In this document: positions 46,901 through 58,567 of the stretch, in pieces
Layout of the letters: every line of letters starts with the position of its first letter
Position numbering within the stretch: position 1 is the stretch's first letter
Program-made: the position numbers and the translations under genes
Notes under the pieces: model-generated
Told to the model about the DNA's origin: nothing
What the model saw: the letters and a program-made list of their open reading frames with translations, nothing else
Databases searched by the model: none
Source of the DNA: Basidiobolus meristosporus CBS 931.73
Taxonomy: Eukaryota; Basidiobolomycota; Basidiobolomycetes; Basidiobolales; Basidiobolaceae
Reading direction: 5' to 3'
DNA: 64,000 nt
NCBI GenBank assembly: GCA_002104905.1
Contig: MCFE01000391.1
Coordinates: 1-64,000 of the forward strand

Positions 46901-49900
46901 GCCAAGCATTCTCGTAACGTAGATCAAGTATCTTGCTATCCAACTGATCAGTCTCAAGACTCAACCCCCTCAGATAGACATTCATCAGATGGTTGTATCC
47001 TAGATGTTTCAAGGACCCAAGTATTCCCATATGAATATGAGTGTTGGACTCTGGGTTTTCAATGAACATCTCCTCGCGTACGCTCAAACTCTTCAACCAT
47101 TGCCCTTCATGCTCATACCTTTTTATAAACGAGGTGGCTTGCGAAGGCAATTTCACCCCATAAAATCCGTCTGGCTCATCCTGATACTTGTAAGCGCTGA
47201 GCAAGAGTTGGTTGACTTTAGAGAAGTCGAAGTTGCTGGGGAGTTCGTGGGCTTTCTGCACATCATACCAAACCTCCACAAAGATCAAGGAGATCGAGAA
47301 ATCCCCGCATTTCTGAGCAATCTCGGCCATGACCAGATAATCCAAATCAAGCCAAAAATTGTCTTCAAAAGGGTTTCGGCCGTTTGGGATCTTTTGCTTA
47401 CGCAGGAATACCACAATATCGAGGATCGTTACAAGCGTTGGCGTCATGTATTTATCAGGCTGACGGGCAATGTCCATGATCTTGTCTGAGAGTAAGGTCC
47501 GTACGCGCCCAGGCCCTTCCTTGAGCTCATCTTCTAAAATGTTGAAGATCAAGTATGGAATGATATTCTCCGAGAAATCGTGGTTATTCTCACACACTGA
47601 ACCAAGCTGCACCAAAAACTCGTCTTGAACTTCATGGGATATCAAAGAGCACGCTAAATGCTTCACCCACTTCTGGTGATTTCCAAGTGCTAGCTCCCAG
47701 AGCTTGGAGTCCTCTAAGCCAGGGTAGATGCCCGCGATTTGTCGGAACAGTTTAGATTTTCGATTGCTCCTCGGATAGAAGCTCTCTAACATCCGACGGT
47801 TATATTCGCTTACCAATGGGAAGCAGCTGATACCGGAAGAGGTGGCTAGAATATGCTTTAACGTTTTTGCCGTTATTTGGACCGTTACTATATCCACGTT
47901 GGTCAGGAAATCCGAGAGGCAGGAGAGGATAGCTGCTTTGATTCGAAGTTGAATGTCAGAGTCTTCTTTAGCCATAATCTGCTTTGCAAGATATCGGATA
48001 CGATTCATGTTTGTCTGAAGGGCATAGCCTTGCACATTATATGAGGCCAACTGCCCGATACACCTACAACTTTCCAGGAGTATCTGGTTTTGATATACAG
48101 AGGGGAACGCACTAGAGCAGACCTTAAACAGGGCCGATATCAAGGATTGTATGATGTTCGTATATTCAGGGCGTCTCAGGGTTGTGGGAGCCGTCTTCTG
48201 GAGAATCCGATGAATGTGTTTCAAACCAGCGATAAGTGGAGCTGGATAGGCACATTGCCAGATATTCTGGTACATTTGGAGCAACTGCAAGTTGCTGAAA
48301 TCAAGGTAGTATCCCTCAGAGAGCTTCGATAAATCCTTGAATATTTCCTCCTCCGGAAAAGGATAGAGGGTGTTTTCTGAGCTTTCGGTATAAGCAAGGC
48401 CACATTGAACATTTGACACCATGCAGCGATGCAAGAAAGCGACTAGTGACTCGACACGACTCGATATATCATAGCGGTCTTGGCACTCAGAGCATCTTGG
48501 TTCAGAAGTGCTATGGTACATATCGTAGCAGCATTGCGTCAACGAGTTAATAAGCGTGAATAGGTTCAGTGTTAATTCTGGTGACTTGAACGCAAGGACC
48601 TGATCTCGAACAAAGACCAGTATCTCAAACGAGTCGTCATACAACTCCGGTGTTCTGATAAGATTGGAGAAAGTTAGAGTCAGCTCTCGCAGAATGAGCG
48701 GTTGCTGGATATGCTCGGGAGTAAGAGATATTAAAAGGCGATAGGCGCCCAAAAGCCTTTTCTTCTCCAGAACCATCCTAGTGGATTCCACAAATCGACG
48801 CAACCCCAGTAAAATTTTATACATACGCGCAGGCGTGAGTATTGCTTGGACCTCAACCTTGAGCAAATCTGCGATATAGGAGATGCAGTAATATATCGTG
48901 ACCTCGTCACGATTGAGGAAACACGGCTCCAACTGGCAATGGGGCCCTTTAGGCTTGAGTTTCTTGCATCGCATCAAAATCTCGTTGGACTTCAGGATGC
49001 TGGATGCCGGTAGATCATCGTTCACAGTGGATAGCAGGTTCAGTATCATCGCCTCGATATTGCGACGGAACTCGAAATTAAATTGCTCAGGCTCAAATAC
49101 CTGTCGTAGATAACCATCTAGCACATTCGTGAACGACTCTGGATTTTCAGAATACAAAAGTGGGAGGATGTATCCGAATATTCTATCAAAGCAGCTTCTC
49201 AAAAGATCGGGTATCTCAACCGCCAACGTAGTTGCAATAAGTGAGATGGCATCTCGATCATTCACAAGAACAAGTTGAGCCGTAAGTTCATCGCGGACAT
49301 CGCTGCAGAAATCTCTGAATGATTCGTACCCAAAGATGTTGAAGGGAAATTCGAGGATGTCATTGGATTTAACCCACTTCGAAAGGATAAAGGGTAGGAA
49401 CTCGAAAAGCACGTTCCTTGCTTTCGGGCCATAGTTTAGTTCGCATGCGATAGAGCTTAGCGTCCGAGCTATTACTTGGCAATATTGACTATTGTGAGCC
49501 CCAGCACCACCTTCAATCAGATGATGGATCCCAGTTTTGCGTATTTCTGGGCAAATCGTACACACGTTGGACACCGTAATAAGTCTGGTAAGGCCATGCT
49601 CATACAACTTGGGGTGAGAGAGAACATGCGATTTGACGGTCTCGAAAAGCTTTGAAGAATTTTGTTGGCGGCTTCTTTCTAAGGTGGCAGCGTGATCAGT
49701 ATACTGTGGCGATAGCTCTTTGCCCTGGAAGAACCAAGTAATCTTCCGAGAAATGTAAACTCGAACGGTAAAGTCTTGATCCTCAAGCATTTGGAAAACT
49801 AAACCTCGAGGCGTGTATCCATCTTGGATGAGCAATTCGTTGCTTCCGTTTGATTCTAGGTAACTCATGGCAAACCCACATAATTCTAATCGCACTTTCC

Positions 49901-52900
49901 ACCAGAGCATACTCTTTCTCCACTGACGAACAAACCATCCGAAGAACTTTTCTACGCTTCTAACTATCGTCTCATCCTCCAACTGCGGATTCTCTTCCAC
50001 AAGACTCATACTGACGACCATAGCTGGCGTCAAAAGTCGTAAGCATCTTAAAACAGCTATGTAGGCGAGTTGATCTTTCTGGTATCGTAGGTCAACCAAA
50101 ACTTTGCTGCATAATTCGCACAGATCGCAAACAAGACTCTTGCTTATCGCTCTGGAAATAGTGGACGGCTTCAAGCGTTCTAGCCAGTCGCATACCAAAG
50201 AGATGATCTCTACTGGATCTTTGTCGTCTGAATCCGTCACAACAATATGCTGCAAGTGTTTAAGAATCATATCGTGAACTGGCTGCCACGGGCTAGCATG
50301 CTGGGAGAACAAAGGGGGGTCACTTTGAATACGTACGAAGAGCGACTCTTGAATATGCAATAATATCTGGAAAGCATCCAGAAGTAGCCTTCTCCCAAGA
50401 GGGATTGGACGTGTACCATAATATTCAAGTGATGGGTTTGTAGTCACCAAGGTAGGGCCAGACTTAGTGGAGCTACTAGTGGAGTTCACAAACTCATCCT
50501 CAAAATCCATGGTGTTTGATTTCTTTGTGAATCCCTTGTGAGACTTGGCATGGCCGGCAGTTTCCTCAAGTAAAGAGATTTCAACAAGACAATTACAAAT
50601 AAACTGTAGCAGGGTGGGATTCATCAACTGCAATTTCCACAGGGATCCATCAGCCCTGAGAGTTGAGGGCGGCATTAATTCAGGTATCACCACTTGTTGC
50701 CAAACTTGTCGTTCAGCGTAGGCCTCGATGTTTTTAACTTCGAAATGGGTCTTAAGAGTCTGAGTGATTGCCGTTAGATAGTGTGGCTGGCTGGATAACT
50801 GTCGAACTGCTTGATGAAGCAGGCTCCACAACGCATTCATCTCATCCATCAAGGGATCCTGTAACAGCAGCTCATACGTCGTTACCTCCATGTTGACTAG
50901 GATCTTCGCGATCCGATTGAAAAGAGTCGAAATTTGAATGCTAAACATAAGGCTTTGGCACAACTGAGCGAGCAAAGTGGCTTCGAAGGTTTCCGGATCT
51001 CTGATCAAGCGAGAGAATCGTCTGATCCGGCTATGGGTGGTAGAGAAAGTCTTAGCAAACAATGCACAGAGTTCGTGACATAACTTCGGCCCGAATTCTG
51101 AGCGATGGCTACTGGCATCTTTATCGCTTACGTCAGAGGTGTTTTTAGATCTTTGCGTGCCAGTCACGTTCAACGGCCCACTATCGAGAAGCTCCCGCAG
51201 AGCAGTAACGTCTCGTAAACGTTTCTCAAACAAGATATCGGTAGATGCTATCTCTTGTAGTTGGCCAATTCTATAGTAACCCTGGATCTTGATGCGATTC
51301 TCAATCAGAATTTCTTGGTTTATGTCCCGGTCCGACTCGTGCTCTTCGGGAACTTCGCGGTCGGAAAGATATCCTTGTCGTTCAGCATGAGCCTGCAAAA
51401 ACGGCACTATCAAGGCCTCCACGCACATCTCGATATCATTGATTGGCGCGGCCTGGAACGATTGAGTACTATCCTCTGAAGATTGGACGTCAGATACGAA
51501 TCTACGTTGTTGCACCATGTGAGTAAAGATCCACTTAAGCCAGTCGGCATCTCTAGTTTGCTTCGAAGATGAAGCATCTAGGCTATGAGAAAATATATCA
51601 AACGAAACTATAGCGGAATAATTGGTCAATAGAACTATGAGATTATCCGTGAAGTTCCGCTGCTTCGTTGGTCGCTGATCTTCGATTTCAAGCCCACCTT
51701 CTGCCAGGTTCTGACTCAGAAGCAGAGACACGAGTTTAGATATCTCCTTCCGCGAAGAAGTCATTTCCACGCTGGGTACAAGCTGACTGATCATCAAGGT
51801 ATTCAAGATTAAGACTGCGGCTCCACCGACATACAACGAGGTGACCTTTTGTAATGCCTGATGCCACACTCGAATCCACATTGATGAGGAGCTTGATGAG
51901 GCTTCGTATAGTTCGAGTACGTTACATGGCTTTTGAGTTGTTTCCTGAGATGATGCCGGCAGTTTTCGGCATACCCACTTGGAGAATGCCATAGAAGATT
52001 CGGCGAAGGTCTTTAGGCAGAGTAAGCTCCAGAATAAGGTAGTGTGATCTTCGCTAGACAGCAACTCAATCACAAGCTCCGGAATGGAATGTATATTCCG
52101 ACTTGAGCAAGCATTTGCGAGATGTCCCAAAAGAGACGATGGGATGGAGATGATTCTATGAGGATACTTTTCGTTAATTGACATGAAAACCTGAAGTAGT
52201 GAGACTAATAGCCCGCTATTATGTGACGATGTATGCGACAGAGTCTTGATGACTTCGTACAACACGGGAAATGTGTCTGATACAGGTGCATCACTTTTGG
52301 CCCGCTTATTTGATGAAAACTCTTCATGCAGAGCCCGTTTTCCGCTGGACGTTGGGACAGTTGTTGAGAATATTGAGGCAGAATGTAGCTTTTGCTGTGT
52401 CTTGCTATCAGACCCCCGGTCAGAGAGCCATCTCCATTGCTCCACCAAGATGAGCTGATTGAAGACATCTGCGATAAAATCCATGCACACCCAACGCCAG
52501 CCTACCTGGTCGTCAGTGCTCTTCATAGCCCAGGTATATACTTGAGGCTCGCTAGGGCGACTCCTAAATGGAGTATGAGTACCGAAAGTTAACCCCAAAC
52601 TCTCATTGGTCTGAGCAACAGGATGGGATTTATTCCCGGTGGATGGCGCTGTCGAGAGTAAAGAAGTGAAGTTGAAAGAGTACGCGCGGCCAAGCAGCGG
52701 GTTGACCGATTCGTTTCTGCTTTTCGCGAGATCGTCTTGAATGCATCTATAAACATCATACAGTCTATCGAGTGTCTCCTCGTTTAACGAATCAACACTC
52801 AAATGCTCTCCGCCTAGGGTGTGAGGGTCCACGCAGGTGTAGATTTGATTAAACTGGAGACGAGTGAAGCATATAAGCTCCATCTTGACAGCAAGGGTCT

Positions 52901-53981
52901 TCGTACTCCACAGCGAAACAATAATGTTGTGGAAGAGCAAAGAGAATTCACGAGACACATCGTTGTCGTTTAGGGTTAACTCGCATATCACGCTGTTTAC
53001 GGCCGAAAGAATCAATGGCGTGGTATTGGTTTCACGTGGATAACAATAGAAGTAAGTTAAGAACAGGCACAAGATGTTAAACCCATAATCCCGGACCCAA
53101 TCATACGTGGATGCGACCAGCAAACAAATGATCTTTGCAACCTCAACCTCGGCTAGATTGGTGCCTAATTGCTGTGTGCGAGCTTTGGTTCGATACCTCG
53201 ACTGAGGCTTCTTCGGAGAAATATTAGAATACGCGCTAAACATGCCTTTCAAAGCGGTGTTCGGCTTTGAGTAATCAGAAGAATGGGGCGATTCTATATC
53301 TGATTCAACGTCGGTTTCGTCCGAGCTGAAATCAATGGGCTCCGATCTTAGAGGTCGAGAATGGTTTGCTTTCGCTGTCTGTGTTGAAGTAAGGTCTTTT
53401 TCGCCAATAAGGGTACTGCCAAACAAATAAATGAGGTTGTCCCACAATGTTCTAGAGAGTTTGTCGCGATATGGTCTATGCACGAGGATATAATTAGCCA
53501 ATGCTTTTGAGTAATCTAATAAAAATGGAGTAAAAATATCCAGATTTTGTCTGGTTGCATCGGGAGCAAACGAAGAGTTTTTGAATGGTTGCTCATCCGA
53601 AAAGCTCTCTCTGTTAAGCCACAGCGTGGCGATTATATGCGAATATACGTCACGAATGATTCGGTAGAGTGGCTGAGCAGAATTACTATGACAAACTTTT
53701 AAAATCCACCGGAAATCCGCGCCTAATTGTTTGAATCTAGTGGGTACCGAAGCAGTACTTAACGGGGCTGAGCCGAGTTTTTTTAGAAAATCACGCTGCT
53801 CCAGCTCGACTAAACCCATGTACTCCAGAACCACATGTTCCCAAGTCTCTTGGTCTATATGAGGTAGATTCGATTCGATGGAAAGGAGCTCCTTCAATTG
53901 ATTAACGCTTTCGGTTCGCTTTTTGATGACTCGGGAGCCAAAACCAGTACAGCAATGAGAAATGCTACTTGCCAAGGACAT
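43966..53981 (-). CDS. TEL1: Tel1/ATM-family PI3K-like protein kinase
   Basis: Exons 53,981-44,753 and 44,696-43,966 give 3,319 aa; the 56-nt intron (GTATTT..TTTTAG) falls between kinase lobes. Tel1/ATM is a nuclear Ser/Thr kinase activated by double-strand breaks and short telomeres through Mre11-Rad50-Xrs2/Nbs1. The N-terminus (residues 12-40, RVIKKRTESVNQLKELL) fits the TAN motif specific to this family. Helical HEAT-type sequence fills the middle, with a FAT region before the kinase. Kinase signatures: VKGNDDLRQDAVMEQ (about 2,985-2,999), LGLGDRHAQNIL (catalytic D3138, H3140, N3143) and IHIDLGIAFDQG (D3157). The FATC tail ends LYPGWSPFL. All expected catalytic residues are present, so the gene looks functional. 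At 3,319 aa it is longer than yeast Tel1 (2,787) and human ATM (3,056). The start is the first ATG of the open frame. The 9.2-kb first exon lacks introns. Confidence 0.95.
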
Positions 53982-54573
53982 TGTTGTACCGACGCATATA
54001 TATCAGTATCTTGCGACACGGACGTTGAGAAAGCAGATTCTCTAATGGAATACAACTTTAAGTGTGCAATCGAAGTCGACAGAGCTCACAAGGAAAACGC
54101 TGCCGCAATAAAGGTAAATATTTACAAGTGTATTGCTGTATAGTTAGAAATCAAGCAAAACGGCACCGGCTACTGAGGATATTCACAACCACATCAAGTG
54201 TTTACTTTTCGAAGACAATTGACCCAATCAATATTTGGGGTGTGAAAAAAACGCGCACCAATATCAACTTCTGGTTAGTTAACACAGGGGCCTGACTCTA
54301 CTATTCAACCAGATACGATTGAGAGTCACAAAGCTAGGGTTTGTACTCTTTCGGGAATATTCACATGTTTATTCGATATGTACATAGTATTAACAGAAGA
54401 CAAACAATCAAGGCCAAACAGATATCTCAAACATCGGTTGACAATTATAGAGGCCTATTAAGATTACATGTGCAATAAGACATCGGCTTACAACGATACG
54501 AGATTCATAATTGAGCAATGAAAACTGATCCACTATTGAAGTACGATTTTACCAGCTACTATTAAGGGCAGAA
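53982..54573. other. Intergenic region: TEL1 promoter side and ERT1 3' flank
   Basis: 592 bp, AT-rich, with no ORF of interest. It must hold the TEL1 promoter and the ERT1-like terminator. No clear TATA box was chosen. Confidence 0.5.
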
Positions 54574-56029
54574 TTATCCAAGGATCGGCAAGAACTGTAT
54601 ATCAACCAAGAGTTAGTTCAGAAGCAAGGTGCATGCGAATGACAAAGATTACTTACATTGCCGACAATGGCGAGAGGAATGTCGAATATGTCCCTTTTGA
54701 ATGTAAAGCAAAAAGCGCACGGGACTATCCGACCAGTGGGGGTGATGAGATTGCACTTTGTTTTGACTGATTGTTCGGAATTGTCAAATGCATGTGTAGC
54801 AAAATGTTCCCAATAGTTGATTGCTGACACGTTATCCATGAGCTGAGGAGGCGGGTTAGTATTTGCGCTAACGAATAGCAGGGCTCAGGTCCGTACCTCA
54901 TAAATGTATGTCGGCTTACTAAATAAGTCCTCTTTAGACCACTGGGTTAGTAATGAGAACTCTTTTCCTGCCAAGGCTATTTGACCTGTACGACGCCATA
55001 CAACCGTAGGGGTTCCCGAAAAGCTGATCAATTTCTCGAACTCCTGGTACCGTAAAATAATTGATTAGCTTGTCGGCTGATCTACAGAGAACCGATGGCA
55101 ATACTAACCAGTAGAATTCTCTGGAAACTTTTCTCCATGTAAATCATGTCCTCTTCGGTTAGGTTTCTGATAAGCGCGATGAATGAAGGACGAAAGGAGG
55201 TGAACGCTTTACAGACGCGAATGATTTCTTCTTTCGTCATTCTAAGCAAGTCGTCAGGATCCGGTATAAAATTATGTTTGGTTAAGTTGGTCACTCACCT
55301 TTCCTTGATATAGCGAAACAAATAATGATATCCCTCAATGTAGTTGAAGGGGGCAGTTGGGTTGTGATATATAGCACTCACGGCCGGCACGACGTTCATC
55401 AGATTGGGGCTTCTTTGCATTATATTTCCGATAGCTAGTAAATCGCTGTTCGCATCTGCGCCAAGGGCAGTGTTCCAGGCGGCATCCGACACACTCTCAC
55501 TAGGATTGGCCAGCATGTTGCTCAAGACAGAATATTCAAGATTGAGTGCCTCAGATCCAAAACCGCAGCTTTGTGTGGGTGATAGGCTGTAAGGTGAGGA
55601 GTTTATGATAGGGGTAGCTAAAGCAAAGAATTACCAGTCAGATGAAAAAGCCTAGGATGGGCTGGATAATCATGGAAACATACCCCCGCCACCAATATCT
55701 TGCAAATATTTCGCTTTTTTTCGATGCCCGTCTCGACAGGTAGCAGCCAAGTTGCGTTTTATACAACGTTGACAAGGTCGGGCTTTAAGAGCTCCATTAG
55801 TAACTGGGTGCTTTGAAAGGAGAACAAAGAGCTTACAATCATCACAGGTTAAATGGGCCTTTTGACAGTGGAAGCAAGCACGAGCGGTTTTCCTTCTCTT
55901 GGCGAGTTTTGTTTGATCGGTGTCAGGACTGTGGGTGATTGGTTGTTGATTGGGAGAGGAGCTGGTAGAAGTTGTCGATATCGGCGAGTTAGCGGTTTCG
56001 TAAATAGGGTTTGAAGCCACCTGTGCCAT
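54574..56029 (-). CDS. ERT1: ERT1/AcuK-type Zn2Cys6 transcription regulator with PAS-like domain
   Basis: Seven exons: 56,029-55,837; 55,782-55,684; 55,617-55,299; 55,241-55,109; 55,043-54,897; 54,842-54,657; 54,594-54,574. They total 1,098 nt, 365 aa. Introns are 54, 66, 57, 65, 54 and 62 nt, all GT..AG. Splicing intron 1 rebuilds the finger C52-x2-C55-x6-C62-x5-C68-x2-C71-x8-C80, preceded by KRRKTAR. C-terminal motifs are typical of ERT1/AcuK/Acu[54 protein letters not shown], a PAS-like region, and [16 protein letters not shown] at the end. Known relatives regulate gluconeogenesis and carbon-source shifts (PCK1, FBP1), binding as homo- or heterodimers. It is shorter than most relatives because the disordered N-terminus is brief. 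Nuclear. Confidence 0.92.
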
Positions 56030-57728
56030 ACTGAATAGTTAGAACACTTTCTATATCAAAGATGATTCTTCGGGAAGACACGGAGTGTTGAGAAAATAAT
56101 AAAATATTGATAAGAAAGCACAGCTAAAAAAAACTCATCAGAAAAAAAGAGCCTATGGGATTTTAAACAACACTGAATAGGCTAATAATACCCAAGCCAT
56201 GTGATCATATCACCGGAGGGATCCTAGATCATGGTCACGCCTGAGCCAAGAGCGCACACTATATTCAATCCACAGCACTTACCTGATTCAGGTAATTGTA
56301 CACCGGTGTTGTATGGAGGGGTTAGTCACGAATGTGTAACTCAGGATTCGAATCACTGAGTACTCTGCTCGAGACCCTTAATAATTCCCTGTGCTGATGG
56401 ATAAGGAGTGGTGATGATTACGATATATTTCACTGTAATCTTCGCACATATTCCATTGTGATGAGAGCTGAGGCAGTCTTACCTTTTGAATTGCCGGTTG
56501 CACATGTAGCATGACTCATGTACATATGACCATCACCGCCAAAACCCCTTCTAACTACTGTGCTCCAACAACTGGCAAGCGATGCTACCACAAGGGCACT
56601 CAGGGTACATAGGGGATTCGTCAGCTTCGATCGATGATAAAGAAGCTCGCAGGCATTCTCCCCAGCACCGGGGAAGTGACCGAGATTGCTGAATCGATTT
56701 CTGGTAGATGGCCGCTGGTACTGCGCTCACATGTGAGGCGGCATTGGAGAGTGACCATTCATTTTAGTGCAGTTTCACTCTTCGACATCAATCTCTCAAG
56801 TAATACCGCAATCAGCTCCTGCTCCAAACGTTTGTCTAGTAATTCGCAACTGACAGCTTCGATGCTGCTGATGGTGGCTGATACGGTCGCACTAAATCAG
56901 GTCTAACTTTGACACCTGATGATCACACGCATTGCTTGTGTTTAAGTAGATCTTGATTGGCTTGAAGATGGTCTTACCGTGTGAGCGATCAGGTTGCGAG
57001 GATAAGAATCTTTGCACCAGCAGTTACCCAAGTAGACTCCCTCTCAACAATCTCTGTGCCTACCAACGCCACTGCAGCAAGTATAGAAATCTGAGCCACG
57101 CCCAAGGTTTACAGCCGCAGCGGGATGGTATCGGTGAAGGCATTCTTGACACTATTTCAAGACTGGGATAGGCCGCTCACTGGCTTCTGATAGCTTGGAT
57201 ACATGCAGATGCAGAAACAATTCAAAATGGACAACCATTAGCCTGATTGACTCTGAAACACTAGGTTACTTGATGATCTGGTTAGGCAGGGGTTGGGACA
57301 CTGGCACTCTATCATGATCCTTCGATGGGTAAGCCCCCAAGAATTAATTGCGATTTGAAGAATGGGTGAGAACCCGCAATGGAAACTGATGATCTAGTCT
57401 AGATGTTTAGTTTTGCTCAATCCAGGATAGTGCGCCAATGAAGTAGACATTGGTATTTTGATTCCTATTCCAGCTCACAATAGCCGTGTATGTGTACTAT
57501 TCTGGAATTGCAAATAAAGCTTCACCCACATCTTTCCAGAATCACATATGCCTCCAATATACTCGGATACCGCACTAACGGCAAAGGCCAGCTTTTATTT
57601 TATGTGTTCGTCTCATTTTGCTAAGAATGACGGCCAATAATGTGCTGTCGGAATCATCACTCTATAGGATTGCAATGATGCAGAAAGTTATGGGTACAGG
57701 TAAGGGGCAATCCTATCGGCTGTTCGTG
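56030..57728. other. Long intergenic region (ERT1-like promoter and beyond)
   Basis: About 1.7 kb with no supported gene. It contains the upstream region of the ERT1-like gene and the 3' flank of the secreted protein gene. A plus frame at 56,634-56,906 (91 codons) has no recognisable domain. Confidence 0.5.
56339..56361. promoter_or_regulatory. 23-bp near-perfect palindrome
   Basis: ACTCAG, GATTCGAATC, A, CTGAGT: the outer arms and the central decamer are each exact palindromes, with one extra base. It lies 310 bp upstream of the ERT1-like start codon and could be a dimer-binding site. No factor is assigned. Confidence 0.4.
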
Positions 57729-58172
57729 TTATAATAACAGAGCAGCAACTCCGCTGGAGATCAAGGCCACATACTCGATAGCTAGCCATGTCCTACTACC
57801 GGCATCGGTAAGAATATTAACGTTGGAGCTCTTGGTTGGCTTGGGGGCAGTTGTCGAGTATGTTTGAGACTCAAGTGGCACATCTTTGCATTGTTTTTCT
57901 TGTTCGGCTGCTTGGCAAGTGTTTAGTGCTGCGGTTACATTGGCGTCTTGGCGACAGTATTGTGTGCAAAAGACAAACTCTTTAGCCTGCATACAGTTAC
58001 ACTGCAAGTCACTCACACTACATAATTTATTCAGGGCATTGCTTCGACAAAGGTTGTAGGTAGCAGGATCCTCACAGGCGCTAGTCTGAGACAGAGCTGG
58101 TAAACAGGAGGTGGCTGCTAGACTTGTTCCAACAAAGGTAGCAAGAGGAAGGAGAACGTATGTTAGCCTCAT
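57729..58172 (-). CDS. Secreted cysteine-rich, probably GPI-anchored protein
   Basis: 147 aa from ATG at 58,172. The open frame extends 23 codons further upstream, but the TATA box at 58,225-58,232 lies in that extension, so the internal ATG is the start. Residues 1-19 (MRLTYVLLPLATFVGTSLA) form a clear signal peptide. The mature part has ten cysteines, clustered as LCSVSDLQCNCMQAKEFVFC and TQYC, a spacing reminiscent of CFEM-like cell-surface domains but not a strict match. A Thr/Pro/Ser linker (STTAPKPTKSS) precedes a GSRT region and a hydrophobic C-terminal tail (IEYVALISSGVAALLL), the usual GPI-anchor signal. It probably sits at the plasma membrane or wall. Specific function is unknown. 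Confidence 0.82.
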   Translation of the reverse strand: MRLTYVLLPLATFVGTSLAATSCLPALSQTSACEDPATYNLCRSNALNKLCSVSDLQCNCMQAKEFVFCTQYCRQDANVTAALNTCQAAEQEKQCKDVPLESQTYSTTAPKPTKSSNVNILTDAGSRTWLAIEYVALISSGVAALLL

Positions 58173-58224
58173 GGCAGAATGTGTGATAACGAAAATCCTG
58201 GAGAAAACGACCAGTGTCCAGGAG

Positions 58225-58232
58225 TATTTATA
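58225..58232 (-). promoter_or_regulatory. TATA box of the secreted-protein gene
   Basis: TATAAATA on the minus strand, 53-60 bp before the ATG at 58,172. It decides the start codon choice. Confidence 0.65.
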
Positions 58233-58277
58233 CCAAATCAACAGGAACTGGAGCTATACACATGTCACTAATCAGGA

Positions 58278-58478
58278 TTATAACGTAACAGAGGTGCCAT
58301 TATTCTTCGTAACACCATAGCGTCTGTGGAACGTACGATAGTGTGCATCCTCTTGTTCTGGATAGAAATTCTTTTGACTATCGACTTCGACCAAACTAGA
58401 ATCACCGTAGGCGGAAACCTTGTATTTGCTGAATAGGTAGTAACCGATTCGCCCTATATCCCCAAAAAGCAATCGCAT
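58278..58478 (-). CDS. Possible small 66-aa protein
   Basis: ATG at 58,478 to TAA at 58,278. The sequence MRLLFGDIGRIGYYLFSKYK has an amphipathic or membrane-friendly start, followed by a charged, aromatic tail (EQEDAHYRTFHRRYG). A TATATTTATAG stretch on the minus strand at about 58,557-58,567 lies 80-90 bp upstream, a suitable promoter distance. It is 46 bp upstream of the TATA box of the next gene, in the same orientation. The short basic N-terminus could suit a mitochondrial inner-membrane subunit, but I do not recognise the family. Confidence 0.4.
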   Translation of the reverse strand: MRLLFGDIGRIGYYLFSKYKVSAYGDSSLVEVDSQKNFYPEQEDAHYRTFHRRYGVTKNNGTSVTL

Positions 58479-58567
58479 GGAACGAGGAATCTTCGAACCT
58501 TTCAAGCGCCGTCTCCAGCACTCAGCATCAACACAATCAACCCATATGTGGAATCTATAAATATACC

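Noticed and set aside
47004-47489. 161-codon plus-strand ORF and other frames inside TEL1
   Set aside because: Antisense or shifted frames of a well-supported 3,319-aa protein; no domains of their own.
55295-55300. Frameshift or readthrough stop in the ERT1-like gene
   Set aside because: A 57-nt intron with GTGAGT, a CTGAC branch site and CTTAG restores the frame, and the total CDS is divisible by three.
56335-56400. tRNA gene (GATTCGAATC resembles a B box)
   Set aside because: No A box at the right distance and no cloverleaf; the match is the centre of a palindrome.
58173-58241. Longer N-terminus for the secreted protein
   Set aside because: The extension contains the TATA box and would place 23 extra residues before the signal peptide.
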